This document shows, in pieces, positions 8,425 to 17,231 of a DNA stretch of 64,000 nt. Positions within the stretch are counted from its first letter, which is position 1; every line of letters starts with the position of its first letter. The notes beneath the pieces are model-generated. The model was given only the letters and a program-made list of their open reading frames with translations, made no database searches and was not told the DNA's origin. A program made the position numbers and the translations under genes. The DNA is taken from contig CAYLPJ010000007.1 in the NCBI GenBank assembly GCA_964385465.1, forward strand, positions 62,001-126,000, read 5' to 3'. The DNA comes from CAYLPJ01 sp964385465 (GTDB lineage Bacteria; Planctomycetota; Phycisphaerae; SM23-33).

Positions 8425-10407
8425 TCAGTTTTCCTTCGCCGCCTTGTGGCGTTCGGCTTCGGCTGCCTTCTGCTTCTCCCAGGCGGCCTTGTCCTTGGCG
8501 TAGCGGTCCTTCAATTCCGCAATGGTGGCCTCGGCCTGGCGGATGCGACGGTCGAGGTCGATCAGGGCCAGTTCCTTCCGCAATCGCCCGGACAGCCACC
8601 GGCGAACGGACCGAGCGTCCATACCGGGCGGCGGCGGCAGCTTGATCGGCGTCTCCTCCAGGAGCCAGTCGTCGCTGCGCTGAGTGGCGATGGGGACGCC
8701 GTGGTTGTTGACGATGTTTCCCATCGGGTTGCGGGCCCACGCGTAGCGATAGTGCTTCGGTTCCGGCACGAACGGGCTGCTCAGCACGAGCATATCGCGC
8801 CTGTACTTCAGCCGATTGCGGCCGTCGCGCTTGCCGTCGGTATAGTACGCGACGACGGCGGGGTGGAACCGCCGGTCCTCGCCGGCGATGGCGAACCCGA
8901 GCATCTTCCCGTCGCTGTCGTCGCGTGTCCGGACGGAGGTGGTCAGGGCCAGGCGAAGGGTCCCGTCGCCGACGGTCACGTCGGTAATCGACGGCGGCAG
9001 CCAGTACTCGTGGGCCCTGTGAGCGGTGAGGAGTTCGTAACGGGTCGTCAGCGCCCACCTGGCTGCCCGTTCGCCGACGGGAACCTTGATCTGCGGATGG
9101 TACCAGCTCTTGCGCTGATCGAAGCTGCTGACGAACCCGATGGTCTCGTCGCCGGCCTCGCGGAAGTCCAGGAACGTCTTGTACTGCGCCTCCCGCAGCA
9201 GCACGCCGGCGTCGTACATGCTCTGGGTGAAGTTCTCGGGCGTCTGAGGTTTCCCGGCGGTGCAGAGCGAGATGATGCAGAACGGCAGCTTCTCGTCGAC
9301 GAACGCGCGACGCCAGGCGGTGATCATCTTGCCGAAAACCTGGTAGTACATCCGGGCGCCGGCCGAGCCGGAGAAGGCGTTGTTGAAGCCCTGGTGGAAC
9401 AGTGCCCCGGCTACCGGCAGACCCTCCAGCGGCCGGATCATGCTGGCGTAGCGGCAGCCGGGCCGGTTCTTGTCCGCGACAGGGCCGGGGCGCAGGTCGC
9501 TGGGCGGCTTCTGGTCGGCCGGGACGGGCTGGCCCTTTGCCTTGCGGGCCTCGTTCCGCCGATGGAAGGCGGCGATGCGCTTCTCGAGGTCGGCCTGCGG
9601 GTCCCAGGCGGCGATCTTCTCCGCCCAGTCCCGGAGCATCGCCTGCGTCTCGGCGCCGGGGGTCTTCTTCAGCACGGACTCCGGAGTCCAGGCTTCCACG
9701 GTCGTCCCGCCGACGGAGACGTCGATCAGGCCGATCGGGACCTGCGCAGCCATGTGCAACCGCCGGCCGAACACGTAGCCGATGGCCGAGAACTCCCGCG
9801 CCAGCTCCGGCGTGCAGATATCCCAGTCGCCCTTGCGGAAGTGCCTCTTGGACCAGCCGCTCCACTCGTGCAGGCGGTGGAAACTCGCGACCGACTCGAA
9901 CCCCTGTCCGCGCGGCACGGTCAGCAGCCGGATCTGCGGGAAGTTCGCTGAGACGACCTCCAATTCCCCGTCATCGACCTTGACCAGCGGAAACTCCATG
10001 TTGCTCTGGCCGCCGAGAACCCACACGTCGCCGACGAGGACATTCTCAAGTGTCAGCGTCTCGCTCTTGCCCTTGACGGCCATCACCCGCGGTGTGCTGC
10101 TCGCCGGCATGGGCTCCAGGGCAACCTTCCAGGATCGGTCGGGACCGGCAACGACATGGGCGGTCTGGCCGCCGAAGGAGACGGTGACCTTCTCCCCCGG
10201 CGCAGCCCATCCCCACACGGCAAGCGGCTTGTGCCGTTGGAGGACCATGTTCGTCTGGAAAATGTTGCTGACGCACAGGCCTTCCCCGATGGCCAGCACG
10301 TCCACGACGTCCTCGCGGGGGAGCTTCTTCGGGTCATCCCGGCCGCGGGCGACTCCACAGCAGAAGAGACCTAGAAGCACGCAGCAGAATGTGAAGTGTC
10401 GGGGCAT
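8425..10407 (-). CDS. Sialate O-acetylesterase-like exported enzyme
   Basis: The frame is open to 10551, but the ATG at 10407 has GGAAGGGA in front and begins a proper signal peptide (MPRHFTFCCVLLGLFCCG), so it is taken as the start (660 residues). The architecture is that of bacterial SIAE-type proteins. A beta-domain carries VLQRHKPLAVWGWA and GEKVTVSFGGQTA. The SASA catalytic core follows, with VWVLGGQSNMEFPL (nucleophile Ser), GLIDVSVGGTTVEAW, and GALFHQGFNNA, where bacterial homologues often have WYQGE. A C-terminal domain completes the fold. The last 40 residues are a charged Ala/Lys/Glu helix, probably a coiled coil, which is unusual for the family. Acetylated sugar is the likely substrate. 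It is divergent from the CE15-like gene. Confidence 0.88.
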   Translation of the reverse strand: MPRHFTFCCVLLGLFCCGVARGRDDPKKLPREDVVDVLAIGEGLCVSNIFQTNMVLQRHKPLAVWGWAAPGEKVTVSFGGQTAHVVAGPDRSWKVALEPMPASSTPRVMAVKGKSETLTLENVLVGDVWVLGGQSNMEFPLVKVDDGELEVVSANFPQIRLLTVPRGQGFESVASFHRLHEWSGWSKRHFRKGDWDICTPELAREFSAIGYVFGRRLHMAAQVPIGLIDVSVGGTTVEAWTPESVLKKTPGAETQAMLRDWAEKIAAWDPQADLEKRIAAFHRRNEARKAKGQPVPADQKPPSDLRPGPVADKNRPGCRYASMIRPLEGLPVAGALFHQGFNNAFSGSAGARMYYQVFGKMITAWRRAFVDEKLPFCIISLCTAGKPQTPENFTQSMYDAGVLLREAQYKTFLDFREAGDETIGFVSSFDQRKSWYHPQIKVPVGERAARWALTTRYELLTAHRAHEYWLPPSITDVTVGDGTLRLALTTSVRTRDDSDGKMLGFAIAGEDRRFHPAVVAYYTDGKRDGRNRLKYRRDMLVLSSPFVPEPKHYRYAWARNPMGNIVNNHGVPIATQRSDDWLLEETPIKLPPPPGMDARSVRRWLSGRLRKELALIDLDRRIRQAEATIAELKDRYAKDKAAWEKQKAAEAERHKAAKEN

Positions 10408-10675
10408 CCGATTCCCTTCCTGCGAAGCCAGCCGTGAGGCGGCGGCCTTCGCACTCTCAAGTTCCTGATGGAGCCTTCGGTGAGATGTCCATGGTAGGTT
10501 GAACCCGCCGATGGACCAGCCGGCCCCATCGCATTCGGGGCGACCAGGCACGGGCAGCGCGCGGATCGGCTATCGTGTTGGCGTTTGACTCCGCAGGCGC
10601 CGACAGCGAGGATGAGGATCGCGATTGGCCGCGGGGCCGGTCGCCGCGACGATCCCTCAACCGGAGGTCCGCACG

Positions 10676-11974
10676 ATGAGAACGACCCATCTACCGGCAG
10701 CCGCCTGCGTGCTCGTGGTGTTCTGCGTCCTGCTCGCCCGCGCCGACGACGCCGACGCGGCCAACTACGATGAGAGCAAGGTCCCCGACTACGCGCTGCC
10801 CGATCCGCTCACCCTCGCAGACGGTACGAAAGTCGATGACGCCGAGACCTGGCGAACCAAGCGCCGGCCGGAAATCATCGAGCTGTTCCGCGAGTACGTC
10901 TACGGCCGTGCGCCGGGCAAACCGTCGGCGATGCGTTTCCGCGTCCTGGAGGCAGCAGGCAAGGCTCTGGACGGCAAGGCGATCCGGCGGCAGGTGCGAA
11001 TCGACCTGACGGGCAAGCCGGACGGCCCCGGCATCGACCTGTTGATCTACTTGCCGGCGGGGGCGACCAAGCCGGCCCCGGCCTTCATGACGCTGAACTT
11101 CCAGGGGAACCATTCGATCGAGCCCGACCCGGGGATTCGCCTGGCCAGCAGTTGGCTGCCCGGGCGACGGAAGGGCGTCAAGGACAACCGCGCGACCGAG
11201 GCCGCCCGGGGCGTCGCCAGCGACCGCTGGCCGGCGGAACTGATCGTCTCGGCCGGGTACGCCTTGGCGACGGCGTATTACGGCGATATCGACCCGGACT
11301 ACCACGACCGTTTCCGCAACGGCATGCACGCCCTGTACGACGACAAGGACGACAAGAAGCGCCCCGGCGACGCCTGGGGCTCGATCGCAGCATGGGCCTG
11401 GGGGCTCAGCCGGGCCATGGACTACCTCGCCGGCGACGAGGACATCGACGGCGAACGCGTGGCCGTCATGGGCCACTCGCGGCTGGGCAAGACCGCCCTG
11501 TGGGCCGGGGCGGAGGATCAGCGGTTCGCGATCGTGATCTCCAACAACTCCGGCTGCGGCGGGGCCGCCCTGAGCCGGCGAGAATTCGGCGAGACCGTCG
11601 CCCGAATCAACCGCAGCTTCCCTCACTGGTTCTGCCGGACCTTCCACGCCTACGGCACGAAGGTCAACGAGTTGCCCGTCGATCAGCACATGCTCATCGC
11701 CTTGGCCGCTCCACGCCCGGTGTACGTCGCCAGCGCGGAGGGCGACCGCTGGGCCGACCCGCGCGGGGAGTTCCTCTCCTGCGTCGGTGCCGACCCCGTC
11801 TACCGGCTGCTCGAGACCGAGGGTCTGCCCGCCAAGAAGATGCCCGAAGTGGGCAAACCCCTTCACGGCCGCATCGGCTATCACATCCGCACCGGCCGAC
11901 ACGGCGTGACCGACTTCGACTGGCGGCAATACATCGAATTCGCAAACAAGCACTACGGCAGGGAGAAGCCTTGA
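10676..11974 (+). CDS. Glucuronoyl esterase-like alpha/beta hydrolase (CE15 type)
   Basis: The 432-residue exported protein starts at 10676, after a GGAGG. The alpha/beta-hydrolase core carries GHSRLGKTALWAG near residue 265, the CE15-type nucleophile elbow with the catalytic Ser, and a C-terminal RTGRHGVTDFDW near 405-415 that supplies the catalytic His. AISNNSG-type strands (IVISNNSGCGGAAL) are also typical. CE15 enzymes cut ester bonds between 4-O-methyl-glucuronate on xylan and lignin or other alcohols, in the periplasm or outside the cell. With the nearby acetylesterases it points to use of decorated glucuronoxylan-like material. Its stop codon overlaps the start of the next gene (TTGA), so translation of an unrelated membrane HhH gene seems coupled to it. 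Confidence 0.88.
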   Translation: MRTTHLPAAACVLVVFCVLLARADDADAANYDESKVPDYALPDPLTLADGTKVDDAETWRTKRRPEIIELFREYVYGRAPGKPSAMRFRVLEAAGKALDGKAIRRQVRIDLTGKPDGPGIDLLIYLPAGATKPAPAFMTLNFQGNHSIEPDPGIRLASSWLPGRRKGVKDNRATEAARGVASDRWPAELIVSAGYALATAYYGDIDPDYHDRFRNGMHALYDDKDDKKRPGDAWGSIAAWAWGLSRAMDYLAGDEDIDGERVAVMGHSRLGKTALWAGAEDQRFAIVISNNSGCGGAALSRREFGETVARINRSFPHWFCRTFHAYGTKVNELPVDQHMLIALAAPRPVYVASAEGDRWADPRGEFLSCVGADPVYRLLETEGLPAKKMPEVGKPLHGRIGYHIRTGRHGVTDFDWRQYIEFANKHYGREKP

Positions 11975-12531
11975 GTCAGTTTGAGGAACAGGTCGTCCAG
12001 GGGAGGTTCCGTCGGGCCGTTCGAATGCAGACCGATTGGGCCGACAGCCTCATGGGCATCCTCGTCCTCATCAGCGCGCCGCTGCTGTTCCTGCCTTTCA
12101 TCCTGGGCGTAGCGCTGGTCCTGCCAAGCCTCGGAACGCTCGCCTTCGGACTGTCGGCGTCCATCTTGATTGGCGTCTTCGCCTTCAGCCTGGCGCTGCC
12201 CCGGCTGGAGGCCTGGCTGTTCGCCATGGCCTGCTTGCTCGCGGCAATCGCCTTCATCGACCCTCGCAAGGACGCCATCGAAATCAATGAGGCCGGCCGG
12301 GACGAGCTCTGCCTCCTTCCCGGAATCGGAAAGGCCATCGCAGACCGAATCATCGCGCAACGGCCCTTCGTGTCCTTCGAACAGCTCCGCCGCGTCCGCG
12401 GATTCGGATGCAAACGCCTTGACCTCGTCAGAGGCATGGCCCGGATCGACGGTCACGTTCTGCCCGGCTTCCCGCACGAAACGCAAGCCGGCCACGTCGG
12501 CGAGGATGGACCCTCCCGCCAACCGGATTGA
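11971..12531 (+). CDS. Membrane-anchored ComEA-like helix-hairpin-helix protein
   Basis: The likely start is the TTG at 11971, which overlaps the previous stop (TTGA) and follows GGGAGAAG. The alternative is ATG at 12025 with GGGAGG about 19 bases away. Two or more hydrophobic segments lie at about residues 28-85 (ILVLISAPLLFLPFILG, and others). A ComEA-like HhH tandem follows: INEAGRDELCLLPGIGKAIADRII then FEQLRRVRGFGCKRLD. In competent bacteria ComEA binds incoming DNA in the periplasm. Topology here is not certain, so DNA binding on either side of the membrane is possible. The next gene is ComM-like, which makes a DNA-uptake link attractive but unproven. Confidence 0.78.
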   Translation: MSQFEEQVVQGRFRRAVRMQTDWADSLMGILVLISAPLLFLPFILGVALVLPSLGTLAFGLSASILIGVFAFSLALPRLEAWLFAMACLLAAIAFIDPRKDAIEINEAGRDELCLLPGIGKAIADRIIAQRPFVSFEQLRRVRGFGCKRLDLVRGMARIDGHVLPGFPHETQAGHVGEDGPSRQPD

Positions 12532-12579
12532 GTCCGGGTCCCCGGGCCAGGCATCCCGCAAGCCATGGCATGGACGGCT

Positions 12580-12611
12580 GGCGGCACCGAGGGCGGCACC
12601 GAGGGCGGCAC
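12580..12611. repeat. Short tandem repeat, 12-bp unit, about 2.7 copies
   Basis: The unit GGCGGCACCGAG occurs at 12580-12591 and 12592-12603, with a partial third copy to 12611. It lies in the gap between the HhH gene and the comM-like gene, upstream of the predicted promoter. No function is apparent. Confidence 0.6.
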
Positions 12612-12641
12612 GCATAGGCCGCCTCCCCAGCGCGCAGCCGC

Positions 12642-12670
12642 TTGCCCCGGCTCACGCCCGGGCGTATCAT
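12642..12670 (+). promoter_or_regulatory. Sigma-70-like promoter for comM-like gene, probably leaderless
   Basis: TTGCCC at 12642 and TATCAT at 12665 are separated by 17 bases. Transcription would start about base 12677, next to the ATG at 12678. No Shine-Dalgarno sequence precedes that ATG, which fits a leaderless mRNA. Confidence 0.5.
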
Positions 12671-12677
12671 TCCCGCT

Positions 12678-14228
12678 ATGATTGCACGGGTGCACAGCTC
12701 GATGCTGCTGGGGATCGACGCGGGGGCCTGCGAGGTCGAAGCCGACGTCGCGGGCACCGAGACCGACGAGCCCAAGATCAAGCTCGTGGGCATGGCCGAC
12801 AAGGCCGTCCAGGAGAGCGTCTCCCGCATCCAGGCGGCGCTGCGCAACAGCGGCTACCGCTGGCCCGGACCGAAGGTCACCATCAATCTCGCCCCCGCCG
12901 ACGTCAAAAAGGACTCCTCCGCACTCGACCTGCCCATCGCCGTCGCCTGCATGATCGCCGGCGGGCAGTTCTTCGCCGAGAAGACCGACGAATTCCTCCT
13001 CGTCGGCGAGCTCGCACTCGACGGGCGCGTCCGGCCGATCCGCGGGGCGCTCGCCGCCGCCATGCTCGCGGCCGCGCAGAAGCGCCGCGGCCTCATCCTC
13101 CCGGTCGAGAACGCCGCCGAGGCCGCCGTCGTAGACGGCATCGACGTCATCGGCGTCAACTACCTCTCCGAGGCCGTCGCGTTTCTGACCGACGAGCTGC
13201 CCATCGAGCCGGTGGCCGTCGACCTCGAAGAGGTCTTCGCCGTTGCCGGGCGGTACGATCTGGACTTCTCGGACGTCCGCGGCCAGGAGTCCGCCAAACG
13301 CGCCCTGACCGTCGCCGCGGCCGGGCACCACAACATCCTCATGATCGGCCCGCCGGGCTCGGGCAAGACGATGCTGGCCAAACGGATCCCCTCCGTCCTG
13401 CCGCCGCTGACGCCCGAGGAGTCCCTGGAGACCACGCGGGTGTACTCCTCCCGGGGGCTGCTGGAGGCGGGGCAGTCACTGATGGCCGTGCGCCCGGTGC
13501 GGACGCCACACCACTCCTCCAGCGCCGCGGCGCTGATCGGCGGGGGCAGCGTGCCGCAGGCCGGCGAGGTCTCGCTGGCCCACCACGGCGTGCTGTTCCT
13601 CGACGAGTTCCCCGAGTTCGCCCGCCCCACGCTGGAGATGATCCGCCAGCCACTGGAGGACGGCTGCGTTACCATCCCCCGCGTCCACAGCACGTTGAAG
13701 TTCCCCGCGCGGATCATGCTCGTGGCCGCGATGAACCCCTGCCCCTGCGGCTACTTCACCGACCCGAAGCGCAAGTGCAACTGCACGCCGAACCAGATCG
13801 AGCGGTACCTCTCGCGCGTCTCGGGCCCGCTGATCGACCGGATCGACATCCATGTCGAGGTCCCGCCGGTGCCTTGGCGCCAGCTTCGCTCGACGACGGA
13901 CGGGACCGACTCCGCCTCCATGCGCCGGCAGGTCGTCGCCGCCCGTGCCGCCCAGCGACAACGCTTCGCCGGCTCGGCCGTCGGCGGCGCGGCCCTGGCG
14001 ACCAACGCCTCGATGACCAGCCGCCAGGTCCGCCAGTTCTGCAAGCTCGAATCCGCCGGCGAGGTGCTGCTCAAGCAGGCCATCACCGAGATGGGCCTCA
14101 GCGCCCGCGCCCACGACAAGGTCCTCCGCATCGCCCGGACCATCGCCGACCTCGAAGCCGCCGAGGCTGTCCAGGCCAACCACATCGCCGAAGCCGTCCA
14201 GTACCGACGGCTGGATCGGAAGATGTGA
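12678..14228 (+). CDS. comM: ComM/YifB-family Mg-chelatase-like AAA+ ATPase
   Basis: At 516 residues it is full length. The N-terminal ChlI-like domain (about 1-170) begins with the typical MIARVHSSMLLGID and contains VGMADKAVQES and NLAPADVKKDSSALDLP. The AAA+ domain follows with Walker A GPPGSGKT near residue 226, Walker B GVLFLDEFPEF near 310, and the Cys-bearing insert NPCPCGYFTDPKRKCNC near 355. The C-terminal Mg-chelatase domain holds RQFCKLE and SARAHDKVLRIARTIADLE. ComM is a branch-migration helicase that helps integrate foreign DNA in natural transformation. The ATG at 12678 is chosen because family members start there. An upstream in-frame ATG at 12642 overlaps the promoter. Confidence 0.95.
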   Translation: MIARVHSSMLLGIDAGACEVEADVAGTETDEPKIKLVGMADKAVQESVSRIQAALRNSGYRWPGPKVTINLAPADVKKDSSALDLPIAVACMIAGGQFFAEKTDEFLLVGELALDGRVRPIRGALAAAMLAAAQKRRGLILPVENAAEAAVVDGIDVIGVNYLSEAVAFLTDELPIEPVAVDLEEVFAVAGRYDLDFSDVRGQESAKRALTVAAAGHHNILMIGPPGSGKTMLAKRIPSVLPPLTPEESLETTRVYSSRGLLEAGQSLMAVRPVRTPHHSSSAAALIGGGSVPQAGEVSLAHHGVLFLDEFPEFARPTLEMIRQPLEDGCVTIPRVHSTLKFPARIMLVAAMNPCPCGYFTDPKRKCNCTPNQIERYLSRVSGPLIDRIDIHVEVPPVPWRQLRSTTDGTDSASMRRQVVAARAAQRQRFAGSAVGGAALATNASMTSRQVRQFCKLESAGEVLLKQAITEMGLSARAHDKVLRIARTIADLEAAEAVQANHIAEAVQYRRLDRKM

Positions 14229-14429
14229 CAATACTGGCCGTGGTCCTCCAGAAGAGAGACCGCGAAATAGCGGCAAGAGATGCACAATGGGGAGAACGTG
14301 GTGCACCTTCCTTGACCGCGAAGGGGTCCCCAGGCGCTGCCGCCAGATCAACGAAGGACACGTCGAACTGCGGACGATCCAGTGAGGAGGCTTCGGACGG
14401 CATGCAGTGAATGAGGCAGCGCCTACAAT

Positions 14430-15206
14430 ATGAACGTGAGCAAATGCCCCGGACAGGACTGGCGGTACTGGAAGGCCGACGACATCTCCGAGCAGGCGTG
14501 CCCGGCCTGCGGGCAGACGGTGGAGCTCTGGAAGGACGACGCCTCGCGGCGGTGCGGGCGGTGCGGGGCCACCGTTCGCAACCGCCGATTCGACATGGGC
14601 TGTGCGGCCGGGTGCAAGTTCGCCGAGGAGTGCACGGGCATCCCGGCGGAGGAGTTGGCTGAGCGGACGCTCTGCGACGCCCTGATCCGCGAGATGGAGG
14701 CCGTCTTCGGCGACGACGAGCGCCGCATCCGCCACGCACTGCGCGTGCTGGACTACGCCGAGCGGATCCTCGCCGACGAGCAGGCCGACCCGCTGGTGGT
14801 CAAGGCGGCCGCGGTGCTGCACGACATCGGCATTCACGAGGCCGAGCGGAAGCACGGCTCGGCTGCGGGCGTGCATCAGCAAGTCGAGGGCCCGCCGATC
14901 GCCCGGAGGATTCTCGAAGCCGCCGGCGTCTCGCCCGAGCGGATCGACCACGTCTGCCGGATCATCGCCGACCACCACACGGCCGAGCGAATGGACACGC
15001 CGGAGTTCCGCATCCTGTGCGACGCCGACAACCTGGTGAACCACTACGCTGACGCTCCCCCGCCGCCGGGAGAGGCCACGAACGCGCGAATCGAGCGCCA
15101 GTTGAGGACCCAGGCCGGCCGGGCGGTCGCACGCGAGCTGGTGGCGACCGGCAGGACGAAGGATGCACGGGGCGGCTCAGACTCGCCCGCATCGAGCGGC
15201 GGTTAA
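14430..15206 (+). CDS. HD-domain phosphohydrolase with Cys-rich N-terminal module
   Basis: The 258-residue protein starts with about 70 residues rich in paired cysteines: CPACG, CGRCG and CAAGCKFAEEC. This looks like a zinc ribbon followed by another metal-binding turn. An HD domain follows from about residue 85, with RHALRVLDYAERIL, then VLHDIGIHEAE (the HD pair), and IIADHHTA for the distal His residues. HD enzymes are metal-dependent phosphatases acting on nucleotides or related compounds. The substrate is unknown. A TACAAT box ends just before the ATG and would place a transcription start at the in-frame GTG at 14436, so a leaderless start there is possible. The 201 bases before the gene show no other feature. 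Confidence 0.85.
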   Translation: MNVSKCPGQDWRYWKADDISEQACPACGQTVELWKDDASRRCGRCGATVRNRRFDMGCAAGCKFAEECTGIPAEELAERTLCDALIREMEAVFGDDERRIRHALRVLDYAERILADEQADPLVVKAAAVLHDIGIHEAERKHGSAAGVHQQVEGPPIARRILEAAGVSPERIDHVCRIIADHHTAERMDTPEFRILCDADNLVNHYADAPPPPGEATNARIERQLRTQAGRAVARELVATGRTKDARGGSDSPASSGG

Positions 15207-15218
15207 TCCACGGACAAA

Positions 15219-15232
15219 CTTGCCTCGGCAAG
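15219..15232. terminator. Possible hairpin between convergent genes
   Basis: CTTGCC-TC-GGCAAG forms a short inverted repeat 13 bases after the stop of the HD-domain gene. The stem is short and no T-tract follows. Confidence 0.28.
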
Positions 15233-15318
15233 CCCCAACTCATTCGAAAGCCATGGGCAAGCCCGTGCAGTGATTCGCTCGCCGCATCGCCGAGCCTGGA
15301 CCGAGACGAAGCCGGGCA

Positions 15319-16491
15319 TCACGCCGATGGATCGTCCGCTGACGAGGTCGAAGGGCTGGTCGATTCGACCGCGGCTGACGCCGGTTGCTTGTCCGGGCCG
15401 CGCTCCAGCAGCCAGAACAGCAAGCCGGGAAGCGAAAGCAGCATGGGGGTGAATCGGGCCAGCAGGGCCAGGGCGAGCACGGCGGAGTTCGCCACATCGC
15501 CCGGGGCGGCGAAGAAGACGACGTACATCCCCTCGACGACCCCGAGCCCGCCGACGCTGATCGGCACGGCGGCGAGGATGTAGATCACCGGCACGAAGAG
15601 GAAGTACAGGTGCGGCTCGGTCCGTAGCCCAACGGCGGCGCCGATGCAGGCGATTCCCCCGGCCAGCAGCAGGTGGACGCCGATGGTCATCGCGGCAACG
15701 ACGAGACTGGTTCCGGGTGAGCGAGGCAGGCGGCGGAGCGTATCGACGGCGAGACGGAGGTTGGCGCTTCGGGGCATCCGATCGATGAGGGCATCGAGGC
15801 GGATGAGCCGCCCGACGCGCCGGCTGAACAGCACCAGTGAAACGGCGGCGATCACGGCGACGGTCGCCCCCACGGCCACCGATGCCCGTGCCGTGCGTGG
15901 GTCCTGCCACGTCAGCAGCGTCATCACGGCGGCGAGGACGGCCATGCCCGCCAGGCCGGAAAACCGGTCCAGCAGCACGGTGGCGACGGCGACGGTTCGG
16001 CGGTCGGTGCGGCGTGTGACCAGCCAGGCGCGCATGACGTCCCCCCCGGTGCTGCCAGGCAGGAAGAAGTTGAGGAAGTGCCCCACGAACATCAGCCGCA
16101 CGGTCGCCCCGAGCCCGATGGCCACGGACTCGAACCGCAGGATGTACCACCAGCGGACGCCCATCAGCGTAAGCTGGCCAAGGATCATGACCGCCGCGGC
16201 GGCGAACAGGTCCGCGCGCAGCCGCCCGAGCACGCGACCGAAGCCGGGGCGAACAGCCCGGCCCTCGATTCGCTCGACACGTACAGCTTCCAGCCATTGA
16301 GGCCCGTCCTCGGTGTCGACGCGCACCGCGCCGTCCCGCTGGTCGAGTACGGTGAGAACCCGTCCGTCGTGGGTGACGACATAGTCCCCCCACCGCACGC
16401 CGGAGACCACCCACGCCAACAGCGCGACGGTGACGGCGAGCTTCAGCAGTAGCACCAGGGCCTTCCGCAGTCGTGGGGGCAATGGCCACAT
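15319..16491 (-). CDS. LPG-synthase-type membrane protein (AglD/UPF0104 family)
   Basis: The 390-residue integral membrane protein matches the lysylphosphatidylglycerol-synthase transmembrane family. Key blocks are FVGHFLNFFLPGSTGGDVMRAW near residue 130, RFSGLAG near 165, and the family signature VPISVGGLGVVEG near 315. About eight hydrophobic helices are visible. An insert of about 60 polar residues (about 32-95) between the first and second helices has a beta-rich, SH3-like look (HDGRVLTVLDQRDGAVRVDTE). The catalytic aminoacyl-transfer domain of MprF is absent, so lipid aminoacylation is not expected. A lipid flippase or glycosyl-lipid role is more likely. It is last in the minus-strand run that contains the ECF sigma genes. 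Confidence 0.85.
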   Translation of the reverse strand: MWPLPPRLRKALVLLLKLAVTVALLAWVVSGVRWGDYVVTHDGRVLTVLDQRDGAVRVDTEDGPQWLEAVRVERIEGRAVRPGFGRVLGRLRADLFAAAAVMILGQLTLMGVRWWYILRFESVAIGLGATVRLMFVGHFLNFFLPGSTGGDVMRAWLVTRRTDRRTVAVATVLLDRFSGLAGMAVLAAVMTLLTWQDPRTARASVAVGATVAVIAAVSLVLFSRRVGRLIRLDALIDRMPRSANLRLAVDTLRRLPRSPGTSLVVAAMTIGVHLLLAGGIACIGAAVGLRTEPHLYFLFVPVIYILAAVPISVGGLGVVEGMYVVFFAAPGDVANSAVLALALLARFTPMLLSLPGLLFWLLERGPDKQPASAAVESTSPSTSSADDPSA

Positions 16492-16658
16492 CCCCCGGAC
16501 TTATCCCACATTTCAGGGAAGATATCCACGGGCAAAGCGGCGTCGGACGGGAGGCGAGGTCGAGGGCGGAGACGGGGAGAAGGCCAACCGGCTCGGGCGC
16601 GTCCGGCCGAGGGGTCAGCCGGACGGCCCGAGTAAAACTAAGGCAAGCGGGAGGGCCT

Positions 16659-17231
16659 CTACTGGTCGGTCTTGTCGGGCACAGCCGGGCGTGCCGGCGC
16701 GGAGGCCGGCTCGTCGAGGACGAGTTTGCCCTCTCGGACGAGCTTGTCCCTTCTTGTGATCAGGGCCTTGGCCCGATCGACCGACGACATCCTTCGGAGT
16801 TCCTCTCGCTCATCGGGCGTGAAGGTCGCCACCACCGCCTGGACCCACCTGGCCCGACGGCGATACGCCTCCCGCTTCTGCTTCGTGAGGGAGAGAAACG
16901 CCGAGTAGCTCTTGAGAATACGTTCCTGGTCGCCGGCGTCCTTCTTGAGGAAGGAGACGACGTACTCGCGGAAGCGCTCCCGCTGATCGGGCGAGAGCAT
17001 CCGCCACTGCTCGCGGTTGTTGTCGAGCGTGGCGGCAAGGCTGACCCCGCCAGCCATCTGGAGACTGAGCTTCAGACGAAGCTGCGCCGCGAGGCTGCCG
17101 CGCGGCGGGCGCGTCAGGACGCTGGCGCCGTCGTCGCCGGCGGACGCATCGGCCCGGGCGAAAGCGGGCAGCAGCGTCGCAGCCGCCGCGAACAGAATGG
17201 CCAGACTCACCCGTCGCATCGTCGTCCTCAC
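16659..17231 (-). CDS. Small exported helical protein, DUF3106-like
   Basis: The GTG at 17231 overlaps the stop of the anti-sigma-like gene (GTGA). An ATG at 17219 is the alternative start. The 190-residue protein has a signal peptide (ILFAAAATLLPAFARA), then charged amphipathic helices with WRMLSPDQRERFREYVVSFL and FTPDEREELRRMSS. These repeat the pattern of DUF3106/Spy-like periplasmic proteins found beside ECF sigma and anti-sigma pairs in this phylum. Translational coupling suggests that it acts in the same envelope-response system, but the molecular role is unknown. Confidence 0.75.
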   Translation of the reverse strand: MRTTMRRVSLAILFAAAATLLPAFARADASAGDDGASVLTRPPRGSLAAQLRLKLSLQMAGGVSLAATLDNNREQWRMLSPDQRERFREYVVSFLKKDAGDQERILKSYSAFLSLTKQKREAYRRRARWVQAVVATFTPDEREELRRMSSVDRAKALITRRDKLVREGKLVLDEPASAPARPAVPDKTDQ

